DNA of 64,000 nucleotides from Candidatus Thalassolituus haligoni (GCF_041222825.1 NZ_CP139482.1:1147001-1211000), one strand, 5' to 3'. Shown: positions 53,177-63,245, numbered from the stretch's first letter. The notes: generated from the letters alone by a model not told the origin. Numbers and translations: made by a program.

Positions 53177-54877
53177 GTGAGAAACCTGTTAATTACCTGC
53201 TGCTGCCTGTTGGGTGTGCTGGCCGGGCCTGTGTGTGCCGAACTGGACGACGCGATGCTGGCGGCGGCCGACGATGTGGCGGAGATAACGATGGCAGCGG
53301 CTGTTGCCGAGCCAGAGAATATGGAGCCTGCAGTGACGGTTGAGTCCTTGCTGCAGCAACTGACTGAAGCATCCCTGGCCCAGGCCATTCCCGTGCTGGA
53401 GCAACTGCGTGAGACTGGCGGTGAAGCCATGTTACCGCTGTTTAAAATCATGCTCGCCGGGGATCTCTATTATATTAAAGATACCCGCCAGGTGGTCGGC
53501 AAGTTCGAGACCAATGGCGACACGGAATACCAGAACCCGTTGACGGGTGAACTGATCAACGGGCTGGTCTCGCGTGATGTTAAAAAGATCCGGGTTAATA
53601 ACCGCCTGCGGAATCATCTGAATGGTGTGATTGCCCGCATTCGCCTGTCGTCTAATGACGCAGCGGTACGAGAGGAAGCGGTGAAGAACCTGCTGTCGGA
53701 GCTGGATGCCGATACCATGGTTACTATTCAGTCGGCACGTGATGAAGAAACCGTGTCGGCAGTACAGGATATTATGGATCTGGCCCTGGCCATGTATCAG
53801 CTGGATACTTCAACGCAACAAAGCGATCAGCTGGCGGCCATCGAAGCTATTGGTGGCAGTCTGGAAGATGACGCCCGCAACGTCTTGCGCCGCTTTGCCA
53901 ATATGGAAACGGATCACAGCGATTATAATGCGGTGGTCAGCCAGGCCGCCGCCAAGGCATTAAACCGCATTCAGGAACGGGTCGAGTTCTACGGTTTTAT
54001 TGATCAGTTGTTTTTTGGCCTCAGCCTTGGCTCGGTATTGCTGCTGGCGGCGATTGGTCTGGCGATTACGTTTGGGGTGATGGGGGTGATCAATATGGCC
54101 CACGGCGAAATGATCATGCTGGGGGCTTATACCACCTATGTGGTTCAGCTGATTATGCCGAATCTGATCGATTATTCATTGTGGGTCGCAATTCCGGCTG
54201 CCTTTATCGTATCGGGGTTGATGGGAGTACTGATTGAACGACTGGTGATCCGTCACCTGCATGGTCGTCCGCTGGAAACCTTGCTGGCGACTTTTGGTAT
54301 CAGTCTGATCCTGCAGCAGCTGGTGCGTAGCGTGTTTTCACCGCTGAATCGTCAGGTAGCTTCGCCAGAGTGGATGAGCGGCTCGGTGGAGATCAACCCG
54401 GTACTGTCGCTGACTCTGAACCGTCTGTACATCCTCGCCTTTGCCTTGCTGGTGTTTTTTGCCCTGCAACTGATCCTGAAAAAAACCAATCTGGGCCTGA
54501 ACGTGCGGGCGGTCTCGCAAAATCGTTCCATGGCCCGTGCCATGGGGGTGCGTTCTGACCGCGTGGATGCCATGACCTTTGGTCTTGGCTCCGGTATCGC
54601 CGGTATCGCCGGGGTGGCGCTAAGTCAGCTCACCAACGTTGGCCCCAACCTCGGCCAGGCTTATATCATCGATTCGTTTATGGTGGTGGTGTTCGGCGGC
54701 GTCGGTAATTTGCTCGGTACGCTGGTGGCGGCTTTCTCGCTCGGTATTGCCAACAAGTTCCTGGAGCCGGTGACCGGTGCTGTGCTGGCCAGTATTCTGG
54801 TGCTGGTATTTATCATTCTGTTTATCCAGAAACGTCCGAAAGGGCTGTTTCCTCAAAAAGGGAGAGCGGCAGAATGA
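53177..54877 (+). CDS. urtB: Urea ABC transporter permease UrtB
   Basis: Inner-membrane permease, 566 residues from GTG 53177 with GGAG upstream; this start opens a signal sequence (RNLLITCCCLLGVLAGPVCA), and the ATG at 53135 is less likely. As in proteobacterial UrtB, an extra periplasmic N-terminal domain of about 270 residues precedes the usual LivH-type membrane part, which begins near 'FFGLSLGSVLLLAAIGLAIT'. 'NMAHGEMIMLGAYTTYVVQL' and 'ALSQLTNVGPNLGQAYIIDS' are conserved. It overlaps urtC by 4 bp. Confidence 0.96.
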   Translation: MRNLLITCCCLLGVLAGPVCAELDDAMLAAADDVAEITMAAAVAEPENMEPAVTVESLLQQLTEASLAQAIPVLEQLRETGGEAMLPLFKIMLAGDLYYIKDTRQVVGKFETNGDTEYQNPLTGELINGLVSRDVKKIRVNNRLRNHLNGVIARIRLSSNDAAVREEAVKNLLSELDADTMVTIQSARDEETVSAVQDIMDLALAMYQLDTSTQQSDQLAAIEAIGGSLEDDARNVLRRFANMETDHSDYNAVVSQAAAKALNRIQERVEFYGFIDQLFFGLSLGSVLLLAAIGLAITFGVMGVINMAHGEMIMLGAYTTYVVQLIMPNLIDYSLWVAIPAAFIVSGLMGVLIERLVIRHLHGRPLETLLATFGISLILQQLVRSVFSPLNRQVASPEWMSGSVEINPVLSLTLNRLYILAFALLVFFALQLILKKTNLGLNVRAVSQNRSMARAMGVRSDRVDAMTFGLGSGIAGIAGVALSQLTNVGPNLGQAYIIDSFMVVVFGGVGNLLGTLVAAFSLGIANKFLEPVTGAVLASILVLVFIILFIQKRPKGLFPQKGRAAE

Positions 54878-56043
54878 ATGCACTTGCTGCTGTATTTCAG
54901 ACCTTGCTGAAAAGCAAGGGTCAGCCTGGTGGCCGTGTTGCCCCCTTTGTTATCCTGCTGTTGGTGGTGACGGTACTGGCATCGGTCGCTAATCTGCTGA
55001 TCCCGGAAACCTCGGCATTACATGTCAGTACCTACACCATTACCTTGCTGGGCAAGTATCTCAGTTACGCCATGCTGGCACTGGCGGTGGATGTGATCTG
55101 GGGTTATTGCGGCATTCTCAGCCTTGGCCACGGTGCGTTTTTTGCGCTGGGTGGTTACGGTATGGGGATGTATCTGATGCGTCAGATTGGTGACCGGGGT
55201 GTGTACGGTAACCCGGAGCTACCCGATTTTATGGTGTTTCTCGACTGGCACGAACTGCCCTGGTTCTGGCTCGGTATGGATCAGTTCTGGTTTGCCATGC
55301 TGATGGCGGTGGTGGTACCCGGTATTCTCGCTTATGTGTTTGGCTGGCTGGCATTTCGCTCACGGGTAACCGGGGTGTATCTGTCGATCATGACCCAGGC
55401 GCTCACTTATGCCTTGTTGCTGTCGTTCTTTCGTAATGAAATGGGTTTTGGTGGCAATAATGGTCTGACCGATTTCAAGGATATTCTCGGCTTCGATTTG
55501 CAGTCGGATACCACCCGAGTGGTGCTGTTTTTGATCACCGCACTGATGTTGTCGCTGACGTTGATTACCAGTCACTGGATTATGAAGTCACGGCTTGGCA
55601 AGGTGATTGTGGCGATTCGGGATGGCGAAGCCCGCGCCCGCTTTATCGGCTACCGCACCGAGCAGTACAAGGTCTGGCTATTTGTGTATTCCGCTGTGAT
55701 AGCGGCCATTGCCGGTGCCTTGTATGTACCGCAGGTGGGCATTATCAATCCGGGCGAGTTCTCGCCCATCAATTCGATTGAAGTGGTGATCTGGGTGGCG
55801 GTGGGTGGCCGTGGCACCTTGATTGGTGCGGTTATTGGCGCGCTGTTGGTGAACTATGCCAAAACCCGCTTCACCGCGATCATGCCGGATGGCTGGCTGT
55901 TCGCGCTGGGTGCCCTGTTTGTGCTGGTTACTCTGTATTTGCCCAAAGGCCTGATGGGTATTTATGGCCAGTTGCAACAGCGTTTTGCAACCCGGCCGGT
56001 TGCCCCGACGAAACCGACTACGACCGGGGAGGTGTCCTCATGA
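54874..56043 (+). CDS. urtC: Urea ABC transporter permease UrtC
   Basis: A 389-residue LivM-type permease with about ten hydrophobic segments. 'DVIWGYCGILSLGHGAFFAL' and 'GYRTEQYKVWLFVYSAVIAA' are characteristic of UrtC. It pairs with UrtB to form the urea channel. ATGA overlaps join it to urtB and urtD, so the four downstream cistrons are coupled. Confidence 0.97.
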   Translation: MNALAAVFQTLLKSKGQPGGRVAPFVILLLVVTVLASVANLLIPETSALHVSTYTITLLGKYLSYAMLALAVDVIWGYCGILSLGHGAFFALGGYGMGMYLMRQIGDRGVYGNPELPDFMVFLDWHELPWFWLGMDQFWFAMLMAVVVPGILAYVFGWLAFRSRVTGVYLSIMTQALTYALLLSFFRNEMGFGGNNGLTDFKDILGFDLQSDTTRVVLFLITALMLSLTLITSHWIMKSRLGKVIVAIRDGEARARFIGYRTEQYKVWLFVYSAVIAAIAGALYVPQVGIINPGEFSPINSIEVVIWVAVGGRGTLIGAVIGALLVNYAKTRFTAIMPDGWLFALGALFVLVTLYLPKGLMGIYGQLQQRFATRPVAPTKPTTTGEVSS

Positions 56044-56885
56044 GTGTGATTGAAACAGTCTCTGATCAGGCCCGCGATGTGTTCCGGCCAGATCAGGTGT
56101 GGCCATTCCTGATGCCGAAGAAGCCCGAAATCAATGTCTCGCAGCAGGTGATTCTGTATGTCGAAGGGGTCAACCTCAGCTTCGATGGCTTCAAGGCACT
56201 CAACAATCTCAATCTGTATGTGAACGATGGCGAATTACGTTGCCTGATCGGTGCTAATGGTGCGGGTAAAACCACCATGATGGATGTGATTACCGGCAAG
56301 ACCCAGCCGGATTCCGGCACCGTGTATTTTGGCAGTAACTACAATCTGCTCGACCGCTCGGAAGCAGAAATTGCCGAACTCGGCATTGGCCGTAAATTCC
56401 AGAAGCCTACGGTATTCGAAGCCCATAGTGTGTTCGACAACCTGGAATTGTCGCTCAAGTCCAACAAGGGGGTGATTCCGACGCTGTTTGCACGCCTCAG
56501 CCCGACCGAAATCGGCCGTATTGAAGAAGTGCTGGAAATCATCAGCCTGACCGACCAGCGTTATATGCTGGCGGGAGCCTTGTCTCACGGGCAGAAGCAA
56601 TGGTTGGAAATCGGTATGTTATTGATGGCGCAGCCGAGGTTGTTGCTGGTGGATGAGCCGGTGGCCGGGATGACGCCACAGGAAACCGAACGTACCGCTG
56701 AGCTGCTGACCTCGCTGGCGGGAGAGCACACGGTCATCGTGGTGGAGCACGATATGGAATTTGTCCGCAGCATTGCCCGTACTGTCACCGTCTTGCACCA
56801 GGGCTCGGTGCTGGCAGAAGGCACCATGGATCAGGTACAGAACAACCGTGACGTGATTGAAGTGTATCTGGGGGAAGAAGCATGA
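56040..56885 (+). CDS. urtD: Urea ABC transporter ATP-binding protein UrtD
   Basis: A 281-residue ATPase. Walker A is LIGANGAGKTTMMDVITGK, the signature region is ALSHGQKQWLEIGMLL, Walker B is LLLVDEPVAGM, and the switch histidine lies in VVEHDMEFV. The 'LSHGQKQWLEIGM' form is typical of UrtD rather than LivG. It powers urea import with UrtE. Overlaps both neighbours by 4 bp. Confidence 0.97.
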   Translation: MSVIETVSDQARDVFRPDQVWPFLMPKKPEINVSQQVILYVEGVNLSFDGFKALNNLNLYVNDGELRCLIGANGAGKTTMMDVITGKTQPDSGTVYFGSNYNLLDRSEAEIAELGIGRKFQKPTVFEAHSVFDNLELSLKSNKGVIPTLFARLSPTEIGRIEEVLEIISLTDQRYMLAGALSHGQKQWLEIGMLLMAQPRLLLVDEPVAGMTPQETERTAELLTSLAGEHTVIVVEHDMEFVRSIARTVTVLHQGSVLAEGTMDQVQNNRDVIEVYLGEEA

Positions 56886-57604
56886 TAGCCATCAACAAGG
56901 TTAACCAGCTGTATGGCGGCACCCAGATTCTGTGGGAACTCGACCTCACTATCGAAAAAGGCTCCTGTACCTGCATCATGGGTCGTAATGGCGTCGGTAA
57001 AACCACCTTGCTGAAATGCCTGATGGGGCTGTTGCCCATCTCCACGGGTGAGATTTTGCTTAACGGCGAGCCGTTGCATAAAAAGAACGCCGAAGCCCGT
57101 GCCGTGGCGGGTATCGGCTATGTGCCTCAAGGACGCGACATTTTCCCGATGCTGACGGTTGAAGAGAACTTGCGGATTGGTCTGCCGATTCGCAAGCAAC
57201 GGCTGAAAATGCTTGGTTGTCATGATGATTCTGCCGAGATTCCGGCAAAAATATTCGAGCTGTTCCCGGTATTAAAAGAAATGCTGCATCGTCGGGGCGG
57301 CGATTTGTCCGGTGGCCAGCAACAGCAACTGGCCATTGGTCGGGCGCTGGTGATCGAACCCAATGTACTGATTCTGGACGAACCCAACGAAGGTATTCAG
57401 CCTAATATCGTCAAGCAGATTGGCGACGTGATTCTCAAACTGAACGAGGAAGAAGGTCTGACGGTGATTCTGGTTGAACAGAAACTCGGCTTCGCCCGAC
57501 GGGTCGGCAAGGAGTTCCGTTTGATGGAAAAAGGCCGTGTGGTTGCCAGTGACAAGATGGCCAATTTGAACGATGCACTGATTCGGCAATATCTGGCAGT
57601 ATGA
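56882..57604 (+). CDS. urtE: Urea ABC transporter ATP-binding protein UrtE
   Basis: A 240-residue LivF-type ATPase. Walker A IMGRNGVGKTTLLKCLMG, signature LSGGQQQQLAIGRALV, Walker B VLILDEPNEGIQPN, and 'ILVEQKLGFARRV'. 'YGGTQILWELDLTIEKG' at the N-terminus matches UrtE. Last gene of the transporter, with its TGA overlapping a possible ATG for ureD, so the urease genes very likely continue the transcript. Confidence 0.97.
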   Translation: MIAINKVNQLYGGTQILWELDLTIEKGSCTCIMGRNGVGKTTLLKCLMGLLPISTGEILLNGEPLHKKNAEARAVAGIGYVPQGRDIFPMLTVEENLRIGLPIRKQRLKMLGCHDDSAEIPAKIFELFPVLKEMLHRRGGDLSGGQQQQLAIGRALVIEPNVLILDEPNEGIQPNIVKQIGDVILKLNEEEGLTVILVEQKLGFARRVGKEFRLMEKGRVVASDKMANLNDALIRQYLAV

Positions 57605-57654
57605 TGGCAAGCAGTTTCCCCGCTATCGGAAGGTCAGATCAAGGAGTACGCGGC

Positions 57655-58629
57655 ATGAATATGCCGGTTGAACAGCCATCACAAGAACCACAACAAGAGC
57701 CAGGACAAGAGCCAGGACAAGAGCCGTCACCCGCCTTACGGGTGACGCCATCGCGCTGGAATGCCTCACTGGCGTTAGGTATAACCAGAACCCCTCGTGG
57801 TTCGGTGTTGAAAAGCAACGTCCACCAGGGGCCTTTGTATGTGCAAAAGCCTTTCTACCCGGAAGGGCGAGAGCTGGCGCATCTTTATCTGCTGCATCCG
57901 CCGGGTGGTATGGTGTCGGGCGATACGCTGGCCATTGCCGTCAATCTGGGTGACGCTGCAGCAGCGCTGCTAACCACCCCCGGTGCGGGTCGAGCCTATA
58001 AGGCGCGTGCCGACAAAACCCCACAACGACAGAATCTCCGTTTTGAGCTGGCCGCACAGGCCACGCTGGAATGGCTGCCGCTGGAAAGCATTATTTACCC
58101 GGATGCCAATACCCGGCTGGATACCGACGTTTACCTTGCAGAAGGGGCGCGTTATATCGGCTGGGAAGTGACCTGCCTGGGCTTGCCCGCATCGAACCAA
58201 CCCTTCACCGCCACCAGTTCATTCAGCCAGAATCTCAATCTCTATCGTCATGGCCGCCTGGCGTTGCGGGAGCGATTGCTGGTACATGGCGATCAGGGTA
58301 TTTACCGTGCCATGACCGGGCTGCAATCCATGCCCATTAGCGGCATGATGGTGGCGGGGCCTTTCTCTCCAGACGGTAGGGATGACGACTCAGATAGCAA
58401 AACGCTGCTGAGTGACGAAGTGATCGGCCAGCTGCGTGCCTTGCTGGAAACGGACGGATTTGGAAAAACATATCTAACAGGTGTTACTCTTAATCGTGAT
58501 TTTCTGATCATTCGTTACCTTGGTCATTGTTCGGCCCAGGCTCGCGCATTGTTTACCCGCTGCTGGCAGGAAATTCGCCCGCTGCTGATTGGGCGTCAGG
58601 CTTGCGCTCCGAGAATCTGGGCGACCTGA
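57655..58629 (+). CDS. ureD: Urease accessory protein UreD
   Basis: A 324-residue chaperone that binds apo-urease with UreF and UreG during nickel insertion. Conserved blocks are 'LYLLHPPGGMVSGDTLAIAV', 'LLTTPGAGRAYKA' and 'LEWLPLESIIYPDA', all UreD signatures. ATG 57655 is preferred because AAGGAG lies 8 bp upstream; ATG 57601, overlapping the urtE stop, would add 18 residues. The N-terminus has an unusual EPQQEPGQEPGQEP tract encoded by a 12-bp DNA repeat, likely disordered and absent from most relatives. Confidence 0.95.
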   Translation: MNMPVEQPSQEPQQEPGQEPGQEPSPALRVTPSRWNASLALGITRTPRGSVLKSNVHQGPLYVQKPFYPEGRELAHLYLLHPPGGMVSGDTLAIAVNLGDAAAALLTTPGAGRAYKARADKTPQRQNLRFELAAQATLEWLPLESIIYPDANTRLDTDVYLAEGARYIGWEVTCLGLPASNQPFTATSSFSQNLNLYRHGRLALRERLLVHGDQGIYRAMTGLQSMPISGMMVAGPFSPDGRDDDSDSKTLLSDEVIGQLRALLETDGFGKTYLTGVTLNRDFLIIRYLGHCSAQARALFTRCWQEIRPLLIGRQACAPRIWAT

Positions 58630-58677
58630 ACGGCTGTCCCAACCTGAATAACAAGACCACCATCAAAGAGGTCCGGC

Positions 58678-58980
58678 ATGGAACTACTGCCAAGAGAAAA
58701 AGACAAGCTGCTGATCTTCACTGCCGCGCTGCTGGCCGAGCGACGACTGAATCGCGGCCTGAAGCTCAACTATCCCGAAGCCATGGCTTACATCACCATG
58801 GAAATTATCGAAGGTGCCCGTGACGGTAAAACCGTTGCCGAATTGATGAGCTACGGTAAAACCCTGCTCAGCACCGAGCAGGTGATGGACGGCGTGCCAG
58901 AACTGATTCACGAAGTGCAGGTGGAAGCCACCTTCCCGGATGGCACCAAGCTGGTGACGGTTCACGAACCGATTTGTTAG
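58678..58980 (+). CDS. ureA: Urease gamma subunit
   Basis: The 100-residue length is exactly that of stand-alone UreA. '[20 protein letters not shown]' and '[20 protein letters not shown]' are hallmarks, ending with '[15 protein letters not shown]'. It is the smallest structural subunit of the trimeric (gamma-beta-alpha)3 urease in the cytoplasm. A 120-bp gap with two hairpins separates it from the fused beta-alpha gene. Confidence 0.98.
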   Translation: MELLPREKDKLLIFTAALLAERRLNRGLKLNYPEAMAYITMEIIEGARDGKTVAELMSYGKTLLSTEQVMDGVPELIHEVQVEATFPDGTKLVTVHEPIC

Positions 58981-58993
58981 GCCGCTGGGCATA

Positions 58994-59059
58994 CCACGCG
59001 AGCCGTGGAAGCCAGAAGAGAAAATGCCAAGGCTGCTCTCGTTCCCACGCTCCGCGTGG
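58994..59059 (+). repeat. Intercistronic hairpins between ureA and ureBC
   Basis: CCACGCGAGCCGTGG (58994-59008) and CCACGC-TCC-GCGTGG (59045-59059, within GTTCCCACGCTCCGCGTGG) are short hairpins of the same family as 61183-61214. They sit in the only long gap upstream of the fused urease gene and may tune mRNA stability. Confidence 0.6.
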
Positions 59060-59100
59060 TAATGCAAACAGCAAACCCTATCCACCACAGGGAGACACAG

Positions 59101-61161
59101 ATGTTTATTCCAGGTGAAATACAAGCCGTCAGCGGTGACATTGAACTGAACGTTGGCCGTAAAACCCTGACGCTCCGGGTTGAAAACACCGGTGACCGTC
59201 CCATTCAGGTCGGTTCTCACTATCATTTTGCTGAAACCAATCCGGCGCTCAGCTTCGACCGCGACGCTGCCTTGGGCTTCCATCTTAATATCGCTTCTGG
59301 AACGGCCGTGCGGTTTGAACCCGGCCAGGGTCGCGACGTCGAGCTGGTGGAGTTTGCTGGCAAGCGCGAAATTTACGGATTTCGTGGCGAAGTGATGGGC
59401 AAGCTGCCGGCCGCTGAAGGTGCAGACGACCATACGGTCACGGTCAAGATGGATCGCACCGCTTATGCCCAGATGTTCGGGCCGACCGTTGGCGACAAAG
59501 TCCGCCTGGGTGATACCGACCTGTGGATTGAGGTAGAAAAAGACTTCACCGTCTATGGCGATGAAGTGAAATTCGGCGGCGGTAAGGTGATCCGTGATGG
59601 CATGGGTCAGAGCCAGGTGCTGAATAATCCAGCCGACGGTGAACCGGCGATGGATCTGGTGATCACCAACGCGCTGGTACTGGATCACTGGGGTGTGGTT
59701 AAAGGTGACGTCGGCATCAAGAACGGTCGTATTGTAAAAGTCGGCAAAGCCGGTAACCCGGATGTGCAAGCCGGAGTGGATATTATTGTTGGCCCGGGTA
59801 CGGAAGTGATTGCTGGTGAAGGTTCGATCCTGACGGCGGGTGGCATCGATGCCCATATTCACTTTATTTGCCCGCAACAAATCGAAGAAGCCCTGATGAG
59901 CGGCGTCACCACCATGATTGGTGGTGGTACTGGCCCGGCCACTGGCACCAATGCCACCACCTGTACGCCGGGGCCATGGTATCTGGCCAAGATGATCCAG
60001 AGCACCGACGATATGCCGATGAATCTCGGTTTTCTGGGTAAGGGGAATGCCAGCCTGCCGGACGCCCTGGCAGAACAGCTGGAAGCCGGCGCTTGTGGCC
60101 TGAAGCTGCACGAAGACTGGGGCACCACACCCGCCGCCATCGATTGTTGCCTGAGCGTGGCAGAACAATACGATGTGCAGGTCGCGATTCATACCGACAC
60201 CCTGAATGAATCCGGTTTTGTTGATGACACCATCGGGGCCTTCAAGGATCGGGTGATTCACACCTATCACACCGAAGGTGCCGGTGGCGGCCATGCACCG
60301 GATATTATCCGTGCCTGTTCCTATCCCAATGTGCTGCCGTCATCCACCAACCCGACCCGGCCCTACACGGTGAACACGGTGGATGAACACCTCGACATGC
60401 TGATGGTATGTCACCATCTGGATACCTCGATCCCGGAAGATGTTGCCTTTGCCGATTCCCGCATTCGCAAGGAGACCATTGCGGCTGAAGATATATTCCA
60501 CGATCGCGGTGCCTTCTCGATGATCTCGTCCGACTCTCAGGCCATGGGCCGGGTGGGTGAGGTGGTGACGCGTACCTGGCAAACTGCCCATAAAATGAAG
60601 CAACAGTTCGGTTTCTTGCCCGAAGACAAGGCTCTGGGCAGCGACAACTTCCGCGCCCGCCGTTACATTGCCAAATACACCATCAATCCGGCGATTACCC
60701 ACGGTATCTCTCATGAGGTGGGCTCTATCGAACCGGGCAAACTGGCGGATCTGGTACTGTGGAAACCGGCATTTTTTGGTATCAAACCCTCGATGATCAT
60801 CAAGGGTGGCATGATTGCGGCCGCACAAATGGGCGATCCGAATGCCTCCATTCCCACTCCGCAGCCAGTGCATTACCGGCCGATGTTTGGTGCCCATGGT
60901 TCCGCTGCGGCAAAAACCTCCTTCACCATGGTGTCGCAAGCGGCGCTGGATAGCGGTCTGAAAGAACAACTGGGCATCAAGCGTGAACTGGTGGCCTGTA
61001 AAAATACCCGCAATATTCGCAAAAGCGATATGGTGCATAACAGCTGGCAACCCAACATCACCGTCGATCCGCAAACCTATGAAGTGCGAGCCGACGGAGA
61101 ACTGCTGACCTGTGAACCAGCCACCGAGTTACCACTGGCGCAGTTGTACACGCTATTTTGA
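59101..61161 (+). CDS. ureB-ureC: Urease, fused beta and alpha subunits
   Basis: One uninterrupted frame of 686 residues. Residues 1-115 are UreB ([20 protein letters not shown] ... '[13 protein letters not shown]'); a short acidic linker ([15 protein letters not shown]) leads directly into UreC at '[20 protein letters not shown]'. There is no stop and no ribosome binding site before the internal ATG 59448. UreC active-site parts are intact: nickel ligands in [14 protein letters not shown], carbamylated lysine in GLKLHEDWG, '[16 protein letters not shown]' and the flap '[20 protein letters not shown]'. Separate ureB and ureC are usual in bacteria; gamma-beta fusions are known, a beta-alpha fusion is uncommon. 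Hydrolyses urea to ammonia and carbamate. Confidence 0.95.
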   Translation: MFIPGEIQAVSGDIELNVGRKTLTLRVENTGDRPIQVGSHYHFAETNPALSFDRDAALGFHLNIASGTAVRFEPGQGRDVELVEFAGKREIYGFRGEVMGKLPAAEGADDHTVTVKMDRTAYAQMFGPTVGDKVRLGDTDLWIEVEKDFTVYGDEVKFGGGKVIRDGMGQSQVLNNPADGEPAMDLVITNALVLDHWGVVKGDVGIKNGRIVKVGKAGNPDVQAGVDIIVGPGTEVIAGEGSILTAGGIDAHIHFICPQQIEEALMSGVTTMIGGGTGPATGTNATTCTPGPWYLAKMIQSTDDMPMNLGFLGKGNASLPDALAEQLEAGACGLKLHEDWGTTPAAIDCCLSVAEQYDVQVAIHTDTLNESGFVDDTIGAFKDRVIHTYHTEGAGGGHAPDIIRACSYPNVLPSSTNPTRPYTVNTVDEHLDMLMVCHHLDTSIPEDVAFADSRIRKETIAAEDIFHDRGAFSMISSDSQAMGRVGEVVTRTWQTAHKMKQQFGFLPEDKALGSDNFRARRYIAKYTINPAITHGISHEVGSIEPGKLADLVLWKPAFFGIKPSMIIKGGMIAAAQMGDPNASIPTPQPVHYRPMFGAHGSAAAKTSFTMVSQAALDSGLKEQLGIKRELVACKNTRNIRKSDMVHNSWQPNITVDPQTYEVRADGELLTCEPATELPLAQLYTLF

Positions 61162-61182
61162 TTGCGCTGTTCTGACTCAGCA

Positions 61183-61214
61183 GGCCGTTCCCACGCCGGA
61201 GCGTGAGAACGGCC
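61183..61214 (+). repeat. Long hairpin between ureBC and ureE
   Basis: GGCCGTTCCCACGC (61183-61196), loop CGGA, GCGTGAGAACGGCC (61201-61214): a 14-bp stem with one mismatch. CCACGCTCCGGTGTGG follows near 61248-61263. No T tract, so more likely a repeat or mRNA-stabilising element than a terminator. Confidence 0.65.
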
Positions 61215-61282
61215 AGCAACGGGAATAACGATTTGAATACTGGCCCCCACGCTCCGGTGTGGTAGCCAATCCGGAGAAATCC

Positions 61283-61852
61283 ATGTTGGAGATTTACGAA
61301 CGCCTGGGAACCGATGCCGCTGGCCCGATTTACGCCACGGTTTGCCTGACCCATGAACAACGTGACCGGGGGCGTTTACGCCTGACCAGTACGGACGGCG
61401 AAGAAGTACGGGTATTTCTGGAACGTGGTAAACCCTTGCTGGTGGGTGAGTTTCTGAAAACCCAGTGCGGCAAAATTGTACAGGTAGACGGCGCGATAGA
61501 AGCCGTTGCCGAAGCCACTTGTGACGACTGGCGTACCTTTGCCCGTGCCTGTTATCACCTTGGCAATCGCCATGTGAAACTGCAGGTGGGAGATCGCTGG
61601 TTACGTATTACTCCCGATCATGTGTTAGAGGAAATGCTGGTGTTGCTGGGACTGACCATCACACCGACGGAAGCGGTGTTTGTGCCGGAGTCGGGTGCCT
61701 ATTCCAATGGTGGTCATTCGCATGGTCATTCGCACGGTCCGCACGGTCATGCTCACAGCCACGAGCAGGCGCATGATCACGCACATGATGATCAACACAA
61801 CGGGAAGCACGACGATCAACATGAGCATGGCCATGACCATCAGCACCACTGA
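61283..61852 (+). CDS. ureE: Urease accessory protein UreE (nickel chaperone)
   Basis: Nickel-binding metallochaperone, 189 residues from ATG 61283, which has GGAGAAA upstream (an alternative start at 61259 is weaker). The N-terminal peptide-binding domain contains 'RGRLRLTSTDGEEVRVFLER'. The metal-binding domain has 'YHLGNRHVKLQVGDRWLRI' and 'DHVLEEMLVLLGL', with the conserved histidine at NRHVKL. The C-terminal ~47 residues hold 19 histidines (GGHSHGHSHGPHGHAHS...), a strong nickel store as in Klebsiella UreE. It overlaps the likely ureF start. Confidence 0.96.
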   Translation: MLEIYERLGTDAAGPIYATVCLTHEQRDRGRLRLTSTDGEEVRVFLERGKPLLVGEFLKTQCGKIVQVDGAIEAVAEATCDDWRTFARACYHLGNRHVKLQVGDRWLRITPDHVLEEMLVLLGLTITPTEAVFVPESGAYSNGGHSHGHSHGPHGHAHSHEQAHDHAHDDQHNGKHDDQHEHGHDHQHH

Positions 61853-62558
61853 TTCGGTCGTAGTTGATACCACCCTGGCGGCTGCGTCACCTTTGAGTGA
61901 TATGGGTCTGATCCGCTTGATGCAGCTGTGCTCGGTGAGTTTGCCAGTGGGGGGATATGCCTTCTCTCAGGGTATGGAATACGCCATTGATGCCGGCTGG
62001 ATTACCAAAGCGCCTCAGGTGAGCCAGTGGGTGAATGAGCAGTTGCAACAGAGCCTGTCAGCGACTGATTTGCCGGTGTTACGACGGTGTATGGCGGCGA
62101 TCGCCAGTGGTGATCTGGCTGAACTGGTACGGCTGAATGATCTGCTATTGGCCTGTCGAGAAACGCGTGAATTACGGCTGACCGACACCGCCATGGGAGA
62201 AGCGTTACACCGTTTGTTAACCAGCCTCGGTTTTGAGCTGCCGTTTGCCAAAAGCGAGCCGGTCAGCTTTGTCTGCCTGTTTGCATTGGCGGCTGGTGAG
62301 TGGGGGATTCCTTACCGTTCGGCGGCGCTGGGATTTTTATGGTCCTGGCTGGAAAACCAGATAGCGGCAGCCACTAAACTGGTGCCACTAGGGCAAACCC
62401 AGGCGCAACAATTACTCGGTGAGTTGCAACCCGCTCTGCAACGAGCGTTAGAATACGCAGACACTCTGGATGACGATGAAATTGGAGCGGGCCTGCCAGC
62501 CCTGGCTATTGCCAGCTCCCAACATGAACATATGTATTCACGCCTGTTCCGCTCCTGA
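61821..62558 (+). CDS. ureF: Urease accessory protein UreF
   Basis: Part of the UreDFG activation complex, where it gates GTP use by UreG. Family blocks: 'LIRLMQLCSVSLPVGGYAFS', 'QGMEYAIDAGWI', 'LRLTDTAMGEALHRLLTSLG' and the C-terminal 'GLPALAIASSQHEHMYSRLF'. The start is uncertain: ATGs at 61821, 61827 and 61833 overlap the ureE end in another frame, and ATG 61902 begins closer to the conserved core. No clear ribosome binding site decides; coupling to ureE translation is likely. Confidence 0.93.
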   Translation: MSMAMTISTTDSVVVDTTLAAASPLSDMGLIRLMQLCSVSLPVGGYAFSQGMEYAIDAGWITKAPQVSQWVNEQLQQSLSATDLPVLRRCMAAIASGDLAELVRLNDLLLACRETRELRLTDTAMGEALHRLLTSLGFELPFAKSEPVSFVCLFALAAGEWGIPYRSAALGFLWSWLENQIAAATKLVPLGQTQAQQLLGELQPALQRALEYADTLDDDEIGAGLPALAIASSQHEHMYSRLFRS

Positions 62559-62597
62559 AGCAACGGGCCGGTGTTACCAAGACAAGGGGAATTTTTT

Positions 62598-63245
62598 ATG
62601 TCGAAACCAAAACAGACACTGCGCATTGGCGTTGGCGGCCCGGTTGGCTCGGGTAAAACCGCCTTGCTGCGTTCTCTTTGCACGGCGATGCGTGACTACT
62701 ACGATATTGCGGTCGTCACCAACGACATCTATACCAAGGAAGACGCCAAATTCCTCACCGAAAACGAGGCGCTCAGCGCTGATCGTATTCTCGGGGTGGA
62801 AACGGGCGGCTGTCCGCATACCGCCATTCGTGAAGACGCTTCCATGAACCTGGCTGCCATCGATCAGCTGCTGGCACGACACGGTGCGCTGGACGTGGTC
62901 TTTGTCGAAAGTGGCGGTGATAACCTCAGTGCCACCTTCAGCCCGGAACTGTCAGACCTGACCCTGTATGTGATTGACGTATCGGCAGGTGACAAGATTC
63001 CACGCAAGGGTGGCCCCGGTATTACCAAGTCGGACTTGCTGATCATCAACAAAACCGATCTGGCTCCGCTGGTGGGTGCCTCGCTGGAAGTGATGGCGCG
63101 GGATGCCAAAAAGATGCGTGGCGAGCGGCCGTTTGTGTTCTCCAACCTGAAAAAAGCCCAGGGCCTGGACGACATCATTCATTTTATTGTGACCGAAGGC
63201 ATGCTGGAGCAGAAAACGATTCCGCCAGCCAAAGCGGTGGTTTGA
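62598..63245 (+). CDS. ureG: Urease accessory GTPase UreG
   Basis: SIMIBI-class GTPase of 215 residues that drives nickel delivery to urease. P-loop [16 protein letters not shown], the CPH metal site in [18 protein letters not shown], '[17 protein letters not shown]', and the specificity motif [11 protein letters not shown] are all intact. ATG 62598 is chosen over 62571 because AAGGGGAA precedes it and the conserved [14 protein letters not shown] begins there. It follows ureF by 39 bp. Confidence 0.98.
   Translation: MSKPKQTLRIGVGGPVGSGKTALLRSLCTAMRDYYDIAVVTNDIYTKEDAKFLTENEALSADRILGVETGGCPHTAIREDASMNLAAIDQLLARHGALDVVFVESGGDNLSATFSPELSDLTLYVIDVSAGDKIPRKGGPGITKSDLLIINKTDLAPLVGASLEVMARDAKKMRGERPFVFSNLKKAQGLDDIIHFIVTEGMLEQKTIPPAKAVV

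Noticed and set aside
58684..60294. 536-codon minus-strand ORF
   Set aside because: Shadow of ureA and ureBC; no motif.
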